Below, piece after piece: positions 17,336-27,082 of a stretch of DNA of 64,000 nucleotides. Each line of letters begins with the position of its first letter. Position 1 is the first letter of the stretch. The stretch is taken from NCBI RefSeq assembly GCF_001422725.1, contig NZ_LMMA01000013.1, forward strand, positions 354-64,353, given 5' to 3'. The notes beneath the pieces were generated by a model. The model saw only the letters and a list, made by a program, of their open reading frames with translations, did no database searches and was not told where the DNA came from. The stretch comes from Flavobacterium sp. Leaf82 (GTDB lineage Bacteria; Bacteroidota; Bacteroidia; Flavobacteriales; Flavobacteriaceae). The translations under genes and the position numbers were made by a program.

Positions 17336-18346
17336 ATGATTAGCGAAAATATAGAGAAATTTGTCTTTAAAATAAATCATGAAAGTGATATTCCGAAATA
17401 CCAGCAATTGGTAAACGGAATCAATAATGCAATTGCAGAAAATATTTTGCAAAAAGGAGATTTGTTACCGTCGGTAAATAGCATTTGCAAAACGAATCAG
17501 TTGTCCAGAGATACGGTTTTTAAGGCTTATTCTATTTTAAAAGATCAAAAAGTCGTTGATTCGGTGCCTAATAAAGGATATTATGTATTGGGCGAAACCA
17601 GAAAAGTGCTTTTGGTATTAGATACTTTCAAAGCATATAAAGAGGTTTTATATCATTCGTTTGTGAATAATCTGGCAGATAATGTGATTACAGATGTGCA
17701 GTTTCATCATTATAATATTGATGTTTTTAAAACGATAATCAATAATAGTGTAGGGAAATATTATAAATACGTCGTCATGAATTTTGATGATAAAGAAGTT
17801 TCGACCACTTTATCAGCAATTGCAAATGAAAAATTGTTGCTGATTGATTGGAATATTCGGGCGGAAAAACAAAATAATTATGTTTTTCAGGATTTTGGAA
17901 AAGCATTTTACGAGTCTTTAGAAAAGGCACAGGATTTATTTAAAAAGTATAAAAGTATACATTTTGTTTATCCGGATTATACCAATCATCCTAAAGAAAC
18001 ATTAGAATATTTCAAGAAGTTTTGTACCAATTTTAAATTTAAATATGAAATTATTTCAAATGCAAAAAAGTTTAATATCGAAAAAGGAATTGCTTATATC
18101 AGTGTGAGTGATCGAATTTTAGGTCACTTTTTAGAGCAATGCAAAGAGAAAAATTTAGAGCCTGGAACAGATGTTGGTTTTTTGTCTTATAACGAAACGC
18201 CAATGAAGAAATTTATTTATAAAGGAATTTCGGTTGTTTCGACTGATTTTAATGAATTAGGAACAAAAGCCGCCGCATTTATTACGCACGATGAGGTTGT
18301 ACAGCGATACGTGTCTACAAATTTAATTTTAAGAGAATCATTATAA
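17336..18346 (+). CDS. GntR-type regulator with sugar-binding domain (Bacteroidota XylR-like)
   Basis: This 336-residue protein has an N-terminal GntR winged helix at about 16-80 (PKYQQLVNGINNAIAENILQ, LPSVNSICKTNQLSRDTVFKAY). The C-terminal 250 residues look like a periplasmic-binding-protein-type effector domain, as in LacI proteins. This combination is typical of Bacteroidota sugar regulators. The stop is 3 bp before the xylB start and xylA follows 4 bp later. An operon of that kind points to control of xylose use, with xylose or xylulose as a likely effector. I could not pick out its operator. The gap upstream holds only the structured repeat and AT-rich sequence. Confidence 0.85.
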   Translation: MISENIEKFVFKINHESDIPKYQQLVNGINNAIAENILQKGDLLPSVNSICKTNQLSRDTVFKAYSILKDQKVVDSVPNKGYYVLGETRKVLLVLDTFKAYKEVLYHSFVNNLADNVITDVQFHHYNIDVFKTIINNSVGKYYKYVVMNFDDKEVSTTLSAIANEKLLLIDWNIRAEKQNNYVFQDFGKAFYESLEKAQDLFKKYKSIHFVYPDYTNHPKETLEYFKKFCTNFKFKYEIISNAKKFNIEKGIAYISVSDRILGHFLEQCKEKNLEPGTDVGFLSYNETPMKKFIYKGISVVSTDFNELGTKAAAFITHDEVVQRYVSTNLILRESL

Positions 18347-18349
18347 AGT

Positions 18350-19834
18350 ATGTATTATATAGGATATGATATTGGAAGTTCTTCTGTAAAGGTCGCTTTG
18401 GTGGAAGCCGAAACAGGGAAAAAAATAATCGTTTTGAATGAACCTCAAAACGAAATGGAAATTGTGTCCCTGCATGCAGATTGGGCAGAACAAGATCCTG
18501 AAATTTGGTGGCAATATATTTGTGTGGCAACCAAAAGAGCGATTCGCGAAGCCAATATTGAAGCTTCGAAGATTCTGGGAATTGGAATTTCATACCAAAT
18601 GCACGGATTGGTTATTGTGGATAAAGAAGGCAATGCGCTTCGCAATTCTATTATTTGGTGCGACAGCCGCGCGGTTGAAATTGGCAACAAGGCTTTCGCC
18701 GAAATTGGGGCCGAAAAATGTATGGAACATTTACTGAATTCCCCGGGAAATTTTACCGCTTCGAAACTTAAATGGGTAAAAGAAAATGAACCAGAAATCT
18801 ATAATCAGGTTTATAAATACATGCTGCCCGGAGATTATATCGCTTATAAATTAACAGGCGATATTACGACCACAAAAAACGGTTTGTCTGAAGGAATGCT
18901 TTGGGATTATAAAGAAAACAAAGTTGCCAATTGGCTCCTGGATTATTACGGAATTGAGCAGTCCTTAACGCCGGATATTGTAGAGAATTTTACCAATCAG
19001 GGAATTTTAAACGAAAAAGGGGCAAGAGAATCCGGACTTCCTGCAGGTATTCCGGTAGTTTACAGAGCCGGAGACCAGCCCAATAATGCGTTATCACTAA
19101 ATGTGTTAAATCCGGGAGAAGTTGCAGCAACAGGCGGAACCTCGGGTGTTTTTTATGCTGTTGGTGAAATGTCTTCGGGCAAAAGCACCAGAGTAAACAA
19201 TTTTGTGCACGTAAATTACGAATTAAAAACTCCCAGAATTGGTAAATTATTAAACATCAACGGAGCGGGAATCCAGTACAGATGGCTGCGAAATAATATG
19301 GGAGACGAAAGTTATGAGTCGATGAACCTGAAAGCAGCTGAAATCGCAATAGGTTCAGATGGAGTAGCGGTGATTCCGTTTGGAAATGGAGCCGAGCGTA
19401 TGTTCAACAACAAAAACATTGGAACCCATTTGTTGAACCTCAACCTGAATATTCATAATAATGCCCATTTGTTCAGGGCTTCTCTTGAAGGAATCGCTTT
19501 TTCGTTTGTATACGGAATGGAATGCCTCAAAGAGGATAATGCAACTATAAATGTTATTAGGGCGGGGAATGATAATTTGTTTCGTTCAGAGATTTTCTCT
19601 AATACTGTAGCAACGCTTATTGGGCACGAAATAGAAATTTATAATACAACAGGCGCAGTAGGAGCAGCCAGAGCAGTAGGTTTAAAAGATGGCGATTACC
19701 ATAAATTTGGTTCCGGTATTACGACCAACGATCACGTGAAGACGTTTTTACCGCTAAAAAACAAAGAACCTTATGAAAAGGCATATCAAAAATGGAAACA
19801 GGAATTAGAATTTATATTAACACATAAAAAATAA
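18350..19834 (+). CDS. xylB: Xylulokinase
   Basis: This 494-residue FGGY-family kinase has the first ATP-site motif [12 protein letters not shown] at 6-17 and QMHGLV at 83-88, which contacts the sugar. The catalytic base region [10 protein letters not shown] places Asp242, and the second ATP loop follows as [12 protein letters not shown] later block, [13 protein letters not shown], matches the C-terminal FGGY pattern (GGGAxSxxW type), though it is not a perfect match. It phosphorylates D-xylulose to xylulose 5-phosphate. It lies between the GntR regulator and xylA with gaps of 3 and 4 bp, so translation of the three is probably coupled. Confidence 0.93.
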   Translation: MYYIGYDIGSSSVKVALVEAETGKKIIVLNEPQNEMEIVSLHADWAEQDPEIWWQYICVATKRAIREANIEASKILGIGISYQMHGLVIVDKEGNALRNSIIWCDSRAVEIGNKAFAEIGAEKCMEHLLNSPGNFTASKLKWVKENEPEIYNQVYKYMLPGDYIAYKLTGDITTTKNGLSEGMLWDYKENKVANWLLDYYGIEQSLTPDIVENFTNQGILNEKGARESGLPAGIPVVYRAGDQPNNALSLNVLNPGEVAATGGTSGVFYAVGEMSSGKSTRVNNFVHVNYELKTPRIGKLLNINGAGIQYRWLRNNMGDESYESMNLKAAEIAIGSDGVAVIPFGNGAERMFNNKNIGTHLLNLNLNIHNNAHLFRASLEGIAFSFVYGMECLKEDNATINVIRAGNDNLFRSEIFSNTVATLIGHEIEIYNTTGAVGAARAVGLKDGDYHKFGSGITTNDHVKTFLPLKNKEPYEKAYQKWKQELEFILTHKK

Positions 19835-19838
19835 AGAA

Positions 19839-21164
19839 ATGGTAGTTTTAGGCAATAAAGAATACTACAAAGGTATTGGTGAGATTAAATTTGAAGGAAG
19901 AGAATCTGATAACCCACTGGCATTTAAATATTACAATCCGGATCAGGTTGTAGCGGGAAAAACAATGCGTGAACATTTTAGATTTGCCATTGCATACTGG
20001 CATACGTTCTGCGGACAAGGAAGTGATCCGTTTGGACCGGGAACCCAAAATTTTGCCTGGGATCAATCACCAGATCCAATTCAGGCAGCAAAAGATAAAG
20101 CCGATGCTGCTTTTGAGTTTATCAGTAAAATGGGTTTTGATTATTTCTGTTTTCACGATTATGATTTAATTGCCGAAGGACCAACTTTTGGAGAATCAGA
20201 AAGACGTTTAGCCACTATTACAGAATATCTAAAACAGAAGAAAGCCGAATCAGGAATTAAATTGCTTTGGGGAACATCAAACTGTTTTTCGAATCCAAGA
20301 TTCATGAATGGTGCAGCAACAAATCCTGATTTTAATGTTGTGGCAAGAGCCGGAGGACAAGTAAAATTAGCCCTTGATGCCACAATTGCTTTAGACGGTG
20401 AAAACTATGTATTCTGGGGCGGACGTGAAGGTTATATGTCTTTATTAAATACAGATATGGGAAGGGAACTCGATCATATGGCACAATTTTTAACCATTTC
20501 AAGGGATTATGCAAGAGCCCAAGGGTTTAAAGGAACTTTCTTTATAGAGCCAAAACCTATGGAACCATCAAAACACCAGTATGATTTTGACTCGGCAACA
20601 GCAATTGGTTTTTTACGTGAATACGGTCTAGACAAAGATTTTAAAATTAATATTGAAGTAAACCATGCAACATTAGCACAACATACTTTTCAGCATGAAT
20701 TAGAAGTAGCTGCAAAAGCAGGAATGTTAGGAAGCATTGATGCCAATAGGGGAGATTACCAAAACGGTTGGGATACAGACCAGTTTCCAAACAACATTCA
20801 GGAAACTACAGAAGCAATGCTTGTTTTCCTGAAAGCGGGAGGATTGCAAGGCGGAGGAGTAAATTTTGATGCAAAAATCAGAAGAAACTCAACAGACCTT
20901 GAAGATGTTTTCCTGGCGCACATTGGCGGGGCTGATACATTTGCAAGAGCTTTATTGACGGCAGATAAAATCATAACTTCTTCACCTTACGAAAAATTAA
21001 GAAAAGAAAGATACAGCTCATTTGATTCCGGAAAAGGAAAAGATTTTGCTGATGGAAAATTAAATCTGAAAGACTTATACGCGATTGCAAATGAAAATGG
21101 CGAATTAAACCTGCAAAGCGGAAAACAGGAATTATTCGAAAATATCATTAATCAATATATTTAA
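19839..21164 (+). CDS. xylA: Xylose isomerase
   Basis: This 441-residue class II xylose isomerase has the expected family length. The catalytic His106 and Asp109 lie in CFHDYDL. Metal-binding and catalytic residues Glu237 and Lys239 (FIEPKP), then Glu273 and His276 (NIEVNHAT), are all present. The substrate-side [15 protein letters not shown] block is at 55-69. It converts D-xylose to D-xylulose in the cytoplasm. As the last gene of the regulator-xylB-xylA operon, it is followed by a strong terminator at 21301. Confidence 0.97.
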   Translation: MVVLGNKEYYKGIGEIKFEGRESDNPLAFKYYNPDQVVAGKTMREHFRFAIAYWHTFCGQGSDPFGPGTQNFAWDQSPDPIQAAKDKADAAFEFISKMGFDYFCFHDYDLIAEGPTFGESERRLATITEYLKQKKAESGIKLLWGTSNCFSNPRFMNGAATNPDFNVVARAGGQVKLALDATIALDGENYVFWGGREGYMSLLNTDMGRELDHMAQFLTISRDYARAQGFKGTFFIEPKPMEPSKHQYDFDSATAIGFLREYGLDKDFKINIEVNHATLAQHTFQHELEVAAKAGMLGSIDANRGDYQNGWDTDQFPNNIQETTEAMLVFLKAGGLQGGGVNFDAKIRRNSTDLEDVFLAHIGGADTFARALLTADKIITSSPYEKLRKERYSSFDSGKGKDFADGKLNLKDLYAIANENGELNLQSGKQELFENIINQYI

Positions 21165-21300
21165 TCTATAGAAATGTCAAACAGGTTTTGATAAAACAAT
21201 TATAAAATGTGATAGTTATAGAAAGTTAATTTTTTAAATCTGACATGCAATCAATATTGTATGTCTCAGATGATTATTTTCCTTGCATTTGCAACTAAAT

Positions 21301-21339
21301 AAAAAGTCCTCTCAAATTCGTTTTGAGAGGACTTTTTTT
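21301..21339 (+). terminator. Strong Rho-independent terminator of the xylBA operon
   Basis: A 16-bp perfect stem pairs AAAAAGTCCTCTCAAA (21301-21316) with its partner at 21322-21337 around a 5-nt loop, followed by Ts. Upstream, at 21242-21265, a separate hairpin pairs GACATGCAAT with ATTGTATGTC and could stabilise the 3' end. The rest of the 682-bp gap to susC holds operators 4 and 5, a promoter and AT-rich sequence. Confidence 0.85.
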
Positions 21340-21348
21340 ATTTTATAA

Positions 21349-21360
21349 GCAACCGATTGC
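21349..21360. promoter_or_regulatory. RCAAYCGATTGY operator copy 4, far upstream of susC
   Basis: GCAACCGATTGC is identical to copy 1. It stands 350 bp upstream of copy 5 and 9 bp after the terminator. No good promoter follows at the expected distance, so it may be an auxiliary operator for looping. Confidence 0.55.
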
Positions 21361-21698
21361 CTCTTTGTGCGTTTTATTAAAAAGTTATCGTTTTTAAGGG
21401 TAAAATATTGTTATTGAGAAAAGTAACAGATATTATTGTATGTTTTTTTGACCTTTTACTCAAATTTATGCCTGTTTTTTGTAATTGAATTTTGATTAAA
21501 ATGATTTCTAAAATATAAAAATATTGATTTTAATCTTTTTGTGATTTTTGTAAGATTTTGGATGAAATGATTTTATATCTCTAACGTTTTCGTGAGATAG
21601 AATGTCTGTTTTGTGATATGTTTAATATTTTGTGTGGAAAAATATATATTATGTTTTTTTAAATCACTATTATTTAATAATTCGAAAAAATAATTAAC

Positions 21699-21710
21699 GC
21701 AACCGATTGT
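21699..21710. promoter_or_regulatory. RCAAYCGATTGY operator copy 5, overlapping the susC promoter
   Basis: GCAACCGATTGT. Its TTG (21707-21709) is also the -33 element of the susC promoter, so a bound repressor would exclude RNA polymerase. This is the clearest mechanistic placement of the five copies. Confidence 0.7.
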
Positions 21711-21736
21711 GTATTATTGTTTTTTATATATATTTG
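21707..21736 (+). promoter_or_regulatory. susC/susD promoter
   Basis: TTG at 21707-21709, a 19-bp spacer and TATATTTG at 21729-21736, a full match to TTG-N17-23-TAnnTTTG of Bacteroidota. Transcription would start near 21743 and leave a leader of about 100 nt before the susC ATG at 21847. Confidence 0.7.
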
Positions 21737-21846
21737 TTTTAACAAAAGACTTATAAAACGTTTCTACACTATTAAGGATACAGTTTATAGGCCCATAAAC
21801 AAAAACTAACTAAACCATACTATTAACTAATTAAACCAAATTATTT

Positions 21847-24800
21847 ATGACTAACTTTTTAATTGAAAAAAGCGAATCAAAAATCTTTAGATTTTTGGGG
21901 TTTCTAACCTTATTGTTTCTATTCTCCTGGAATACAAATGCACAAACGACAGTTTCAGGAACTGTATCTGATGCAAATGGTCCAATACCAGGAGCAAATG
22001 TTACTATAAAAGGAATGAAAACTGGAGTTATTACCGGATTTGATGGAAATTATTCTATAACAAATGTTCCTGCTAATGGAGTTTTGATATTTAGCTTTCT
22101 GGGATTGACCACCAGAGAAGTATCTGTTGATGGTAAAACTAAAATTAATATAGTACTACAGGAAAACTCTAATGCATTGCAGGAAGTTGTAGTTATAGGT
22201 TATGGTGCTCAGCGCAAAGAAGCTGTTACAGGTTCTGTGGCGTCTATAAAAGGAGATGTTATTAGAGAGGTTCCTTCTGCAAATGTTACTCAGGCACTTC
22301 AGGGGCGTTTGGCAGGAGTAGAGATGACACAAACTTCTACAAAACCAGGCGCTACAATGCAAGTACGTATTCGTGGTACGAGATCTTTAACAGCCGGAAA
22401 TGACCCATTAGTAGTCTTGGACGGAATTCCTTTTTCAGGAACATTGGCAGATATAAGCCCTGATGACGTAAAAAGTATTGATATTTTAAAAGATGCATCT
22501 GCAACAGCCATCTATGGTTCCAGAGGAGCAAATGGTGTAATATTAGTTACAAGTAACAAAGGAACAAAAGGTCAAAAAGCCCAAATAGCTTATAACACTT
22601 ATACCGGATATAAAAATGCAGTAAAATATCCTATGATGAACGGTCCTAAATATGTAGAGTTTCGTAAGCTTGCAGGTAAAAATCTGGTAAATGGTATCGA
22701 TGAATCGAATGATGTAGATACAGACTGGCAGGATTTGTTTTACAGAACAGGTATTGTTACAAGTCATGATATCGCAGTTACAGGCGGAAGTGAAAAAGGG
22801 AATTACAACTTTGGAGCTAATTATTATAAAGATCAGGCGGTTATACCGGGATCAGAATACAATCGTTATTCAGTTCGTGCAGGTCTTGATCAGGAATTGG
22901 GTTTATTTCGCATTGGATTTTCTTCTAATAACAATTATAGCATAACAGATGGCGCGAGTATAGGAATGTACGGTGTTCTTAGTATGTCTCCAATTGCCAA
23001 TCCATACAATGAAGATGGCTCCCTGAAAAGAACAGTAAGAATGCCTCAGGACGAAAACTGGGTTTACACAAGAGAAAGCATGAAAAATCTGGGCGATAAA
23101 TTTGTCGACCGCAATAAAGCTTTCGGAACGTATAACTCCGCTTATGCCGAGTTAAAAATTCCTGCTATCGACGGTTTAAAAGCAAGAGTTAATATAGGAG
23201 GAAATCTACGTACAACCAACACAGGTAATTATACCGGAATTGGAGTTTTTAATTCTAATATTAATAATCCAAACCTTGCCTCAATTGGCAATTCTCTTTC
23301 TACAAGCTGGACTATAGAAAGTTTATTAAACTATGATCACACTTTTGGACAAAATCACAAAGTTAGTGCCTTGGCTATGTATTCGGCAGAACAAACTACC
23401 TACAACAGCTCATCGATTTCAAGAAGAAATATTGCAGGTGACAGCTTTCAGTATTTTAATCTTGGTCAGACTTCCACCGGAGATAATGATGATATTACGA
23501 TCAATAATAACAATCAGATTTATACACAAAGCGGTCTTATGTCTTACATGGTCAGAGGTATGTATTCTTATGCAGATCGCTACATGATAAGCGCAACTTA
23601 CAGATCTGATGCTTCATCAAGACTTGCTCCATCGAATCAGTGGCACAGTTATCCCGCTATATCAGCCGGATGGAATATTCAGAAAGAATCGTTTATGAAC
23701 AATGTTTCCTGGATTAACTCCTTAAAATTACGCGCAGGATATGGACAGACCTCTAACCAGTCTGTGGCTCCATATGCTACTTTAGGAAATTTAAGTACAA
23801 GACCGTATAATTTTGGAGATACCAATGCAACCGGATATTATGTTTCGACATTGCCAAATCCGGATCTTGGTTGGGAATATTCTATAACAACAAATTACGG
23901 ACTTGATTTTGCCATTCTAAAAAACCGTTTATCTGGTACTGTAGAATATTATACGACAGATACCAAAGATCTTTTGCTTAGCGTAAACCTGCCGGTAACT
24001 TCAGGAGTAAGCAGTTATGTAGGGAATGTGGGATCGACTCAAAATAAAGGTAGGGAACTTTCATTAAACGGGGTAATTCTGGATAATTATAATGGATGGA
24101 CCTGGGAAGCAGGAGCAAACATATACAGTAATAAAAACAAATTGGTATCGCTCGCTTCAGGAACAACCGAAGATAAAAACAATTGGTGGTTTGTAGGCAA
24201 ACCTCTTAATGTAATCTATGATTATAAAAAAGTTGGAATCTGGCAGACAGATGCTGAAGCCAAGCAATATGAAGGTCCGGCAGGAGCAGCGGGAATGATT
24301 AAGGTAGAATATACAGGTGAATATAATGCAGATGGTACACCAAAAAGATTAATAGGTGCAGATGACAGACAGGTTATGAATGCAGATCCTGATTTTCAGG
24401 GAGGTTTTAATACCAGAGTTGCTTATAAAGGATTTGATTTGTCGATCGTAGGAATTTTTCAAAGCGGAGGAATACTGAACAGCACGCTCTATGGTTCAAA
24501 CGGATATCTTAATATTAATGACGGACGAAGAGGACAAATAGATGTCGATTACTGGACACCAACTAATACTGGGGCGGAATTTCCGTTACCCGGAGGTCCA
24601 ACAGAAAGTAATAATCCAAAATATGGTTCAACTTTAGGATATTTTGATGGATCGTATGTAAAACTTAAAACCATCACTTTAGGATATAATCTTAAAAAAG
24701 ACTGGATAAAAACCGCTGGAATGGAAAGGCTGAGACTTTACTGTACAGTTCAGAATCCGTGGGTGATATATTCTCCATATCATAAATTATCAGGGCTAGA

Positions 24801-24939
24801 TCCGGAAACGAATTCATACGCAAATGATGGTACCAATATGGCAGTGGCTTATTCCGGAAATTTAAGTCGTTTACTTACAGTAGGATACAATACTCCGCAG
24901 TCTACTAATTTTATGTTAGGGCTAAACGTAACATTCTAA
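21847..24939 (+). CDS. susC: SusC-family TonB-linked outer-membrane transporter
   Basis: This 1030-residue protein has a signal peptide (cleavage near NTNAQ, residue 33) and then a carboxypeptidase-D-regulatory-like domain (TVSGTVSDANGPIPGANV, 35-110). The TonB box region comes next (LQEVVVIGYG), followed by a plug domain with RGTRSLTAGNDPLVVLDG and DILKDASATAIYGSRGANGV. The remaining 750 residues form the 22-strand barrel and end in the typical terminal Phe (LGLNVTF). With the SusD partner it imports oligosaccharides across the outer membrane. The location predicts xylan-derived substrates. Its promoter overlaps operator copy 5. Confidence 0.97.
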   Translation: MTNFLIEKSESKIFRFLGFLTLLFLFSWNTNAQTTVSGTVSDANGPIPGANVTIKGMKTGVITGFDGNYSITNVPANGVLIFSFLGLTTREVSVDGKTKINIVLQENSNALQEVVVIGYGAQRKEAVTGSVASIKGDVIREVPSANVTQALQGRLAGVEMTQTSTKPGATMQVRIRGTRSLTAGNDPLVVLDGIPFSGTLADISPDDVKSIDILKDASATAIYGSRGANGVILVTSNKGTKGQKAQIAYNTYTGYKNAVKYPMMNGPKYVEFRKLAGKNLVNGIDESNDVDTDWQDLFYRTGIVTSHDIAVTGGSEKGNYNFGANYYKDQAVIPGSEYNRYSVRAGLDQELGLFRIGFSSNNNYSITDGASIGMYGVLSMSPIANPYNEDGSLKRTVRMPQDENWVYTRESMKNLGDKFVDRNKAFGTYNSAYAELKIPAIDGLKARVNIGGNLRTTNTGNYTGIGVFNSNINNPNLASIGNSLSTSWTIESLLNYDHTFGQNHKVSALAMYSAEQTTYNSSSISRRNIAGDSFQYFNLGQTSTGDNDDITINNNNQIYTQSGLMSYMVRGMYSYADRYMISATYRSDASSRLAPSNQWHSYPAISAGWNIQKESFMNNVSWINSLKLRAGYGQTSNQSVAPYATLGNLSTRPYNFGDTNATGYYVSTLPNPDLGWEYSITTNYGLDFAILKNRLSGTVEYYTTDTKDLLLSVNLPVTSGVSSYVGNVGSTQNKGRELSLNGVILDNYNGWTWEAGANIYSNKNKLVSLASGTTEDKNNWWFVGKPLNVIYDYKKVGIWQTDAEAKQYEGPAGAAGMIKVEYTGEYNADGTPKRLIGADDRQVMNADPDFQGGFNTRVAYKGFDLSIVGIFQSGGILNSTLYGSNGYLNINDGRRGQIDVDYWTPTNTGAEFPLPGGPTESNNPKYGSTLGYFDGSYVKLKTITLGYNLKKDWIKTAGMERLRLYCTVQNPWVIYSPYHKLSGLDPETNSYANDGTNMAVAYSGNLSRLLTVGYNTPQSTNFMLGLNVTF

Positions 24940-24950
24940 AACAGAAAAAG

Positions 24951-26918
24951 ATGAAAAAACATATACAAATAAAAAAATATATAAGTGCAGCAGTACTTTC
25001 AGCTGTTCTTTTTAGCTGTTCTAATGATATCTTAGACGAAAAACCACGTGCTATTTTTACACCTGATTATTTTTCAACACCCGAAGGTGTAATGGGCGGA
25101 GTGACTTCTATGTACGGACATTTGCGCTATATGTATGGTAACGGATACTTTTTGAATGTAGGACAGATCGCAACAGACGAATCGACTTGGGGACAAAATT
25201 CAGACGGAAATGTCAAAAACCTCGATTATTCAGGAGTAGGAGTTATAGATCCTTCAACAAGTAATACAAGTGCAGTCTGGAATAATGCTTTCCCAAATAT
25301 TAATACTGCCAGCGGTGTTATTGAAAACGGAATGGCGATTGGAACCATTTCGCCTGCCCTTATTGCAGAAGCAAGATTCTTTCGTGCTTTTGATTATTTT
25401 TTACTCGTGCAAACTTATGGCGGAGTACCTTTAGATCTTGGCGCCGGAGAACTAAAATTCAATTCTTCGACATTGCGATCTTCAGTTCGAAATACAGTTC
25501 CTGAGGTTTACAGTAAAGCTATTTTCCCAGATCTAAAAAAAGCCGTTGAAGACTTGCCTGTAACAGGGCGTGTTACCGGTGGTTTGACCAAAACGGCCGC
25601 GAGACTTTTTTTAGCAAAAGCCTATCTTACTTTTGGCTGGTGGCTTCAAAATCCAAAAGCCATTCCTACTTATCCTGTAGCTGATAGAAAAGATCTTGAC
25701 GGACACGACGCTGCCTGGTATTTTCAACAGGCATATGATACAGCAGTTGCCGCAATCAATGATCCCGGACCATTTGGTTTACAAACCACATTCTACGATG
25801 TAAACGTGGCTACAAAAGACAGAAACAAAGAAATGTTATTATATGCAGATCATACACAATCCAGTGCAACTTACAACGGAGGTGATCTAAGTTATAGCGG
25901 TGGTGGTTTTAGCACTGATTATTTTGCAGGCTGGTTTGGTCAGTTCAATTATACAGGTGTTAGAAGTTCTTCCAGTAAAACCAGTTGGTCTGCTGTAAGT
26001 TCTGTTCAGCGTGAAGCTTCGCAGCCTTTAGGCCGCCCCTGGACAATGTTAGCGCCGCCACTCGAAGTGTTTAAAAAAACTTTTGCAGATAAAACAAATG
26101 ATTCCAGATATGATGGAACTTTTACAACAGCATATCGTGGTAATTGGGCCAAAGCCGGAATTACTTCACCTACTTTATACAATGCAAATTATCTGCCAAT
26201 CGCAAATGGAGATGCAGTACTAACTTTTCTGGATAATGATGTATCAGGTGTAGATTATTCAAACGCTGTTTATAATAGCTCAGTTGGAGCAGGAGTATTG
26301 CCTGGAAGAGCAGATTTTGTGATCGAACCGAGTTATTTCTCCAGAATATGTTACCCCGGAAACTGGAAACTTGGACCTTATCGCACAGATAATGGCACAG
26401 GTCTAGGCTCGCCTAACGGAAGCAGCACACGACCTTTTCCTGTTGCTAAATTTTCAGAATTATATTTTATTGCAGCCGAGGCAGCTGTAAAAGGAGCTAC
26501 AGTTCAAGGAGGTAAAAGCGCAAGAGATCTTATTAATGTTATTCGCGCCAGAGCAGGAAAATGGAGTTTTAATAACAAAGCAAATACCGCTGTTGTACAG
26601 GATAATAGTGCTGTTCTTACAGCAGCTACGCCAGCAATTATAGATATTGACTATATTCTTGCGGAACGTTCTCGTGAGTATTTTGGCGAAGGATATCGCT
26701 GGTATGATTTAACACGCACACAAAACTGGATAGAATATGGCAGTGCATTTACCATTGCCGGAGCAACAAACCCAAATGATTGGAAGGATCACTCTGTCAA
26801 AACATTTACGCGCAGCATTACCGCTAAGGATTATTTGCGCCCTATACCAACTACTCAACTCGACGGTATGGAGATGTCTGCAGGAGATAAAGCCGCTTAT
26901 CAAAATCCAGGATATTAA
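24951..26918 (+). CDS. susD: SusD/RagB-family outer-membrane lipoprotein
   Basis: This 655-residue lipoprotein has a signal ending in LFSC (Cys23). After it comes the SusD N-terminal pattern ILDEKPRAIFTPDYFSTPEGV, then helical repeats (EARFFRAFDYFLLVQTYGGVPL) and the C-terminal block with RARAGK, ILAERSREYFGEGYRWYDL and LRPIPTTQL. SusD proteins bind glycan at the cell surface and sit as a lid on SusC. It starts 11 bp after susC. It is longer than the common 500-550 residues, with extra loops in the middle (about 290-480) that could shape binding to a decorated xylan. Confidence 0.96.
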   Translation: MKKHIQIKKYISAAVLSAVLFSCSNDILDEKPRAIFTPDYFSTPEGVMGGVTSMYGHLRYMYGNGYFLNVGQIATDESTWGQNSDGNVKNLDYSGVGVIDPSTSNTSAVWNNAFPNINTASGVIENGMAIGTISPALIAEARFFRAFDYFLLVQTYGGVPLDLGAGELKFNSSTLRSSVRNTVPEVYSKAIFPDLKKAVEDLPVTGRVTGGLTKTAARLFLAKAYLTFGWWLQNPKAIPTYPVADRKDLDGHDAAWYFQQAYDTAVAAINDPGPFGLQTTFYDVNVATKDRNKEMLLYADHTQSSATYNGGDLSYSGGGFSTDYFAGWFGQFNYTGVRSSSSKTSWSAVSSVQREASQPLGRPWTMLAPPLEVFKKTFADKTNDSRYDGTFTTAYRGNWAKAGITSPTLYNANYLPIANGDAVLTFLDNDVSGVDYSNAVYNSSVGAGVLPGRADFVIEPSYFSRICYPGNWKLGPYRTDNGTGLGSPNGSSTRPFPVAKFSELYFIAAEAAVKGATVQGGKSARDLINVIRARAGKWSFNNKANTAVVQDNSAVLTAATPAIIDIDYILAERSREYFGEGYRWYDLTRTQNWIEYGSAFTIAGATNPNDWKDHSVKTFTRSITAKDYLRPIPTTQLDGMEMSAGDKAAYQNPGY

Positions 26919-27015
26919 TAGAATAAAAAGAAGTTGAGAGAAGTGATTAAAACTTTAATAATCGTTTATTTTAGTAAGTTTAAGTAATAAATGTTCTTTT
27001 TGAGTTTGTTTACAT

Positions 27016-27043
27016 AAAAGCCGGATCTTAATTCGGCTTTTTG
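27016..27043 (+). terminator. Terminator after susD
   Basis: AAAAGCCG at 27017-27024 pairs with CGGCTTTT at 27034-27041 and is followed by Ts. It overlaps an upstream in-frame TTG of the next gene, which is one reason to reject that TTG as a start. Confidence 0.7.
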
Positions 27044-27082
27044 TTATTAAAGAGATTGTCATCTAATTTTAAAAAAAATAGA

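Noticed and set aside
27041..27082. TTG at 27041 as the start of the GH35 gene
   Set aside because: It overlaps a terminator hairpin and adds a charged extension ahead of a good signal peptide. The ATG at 27083 fits better.
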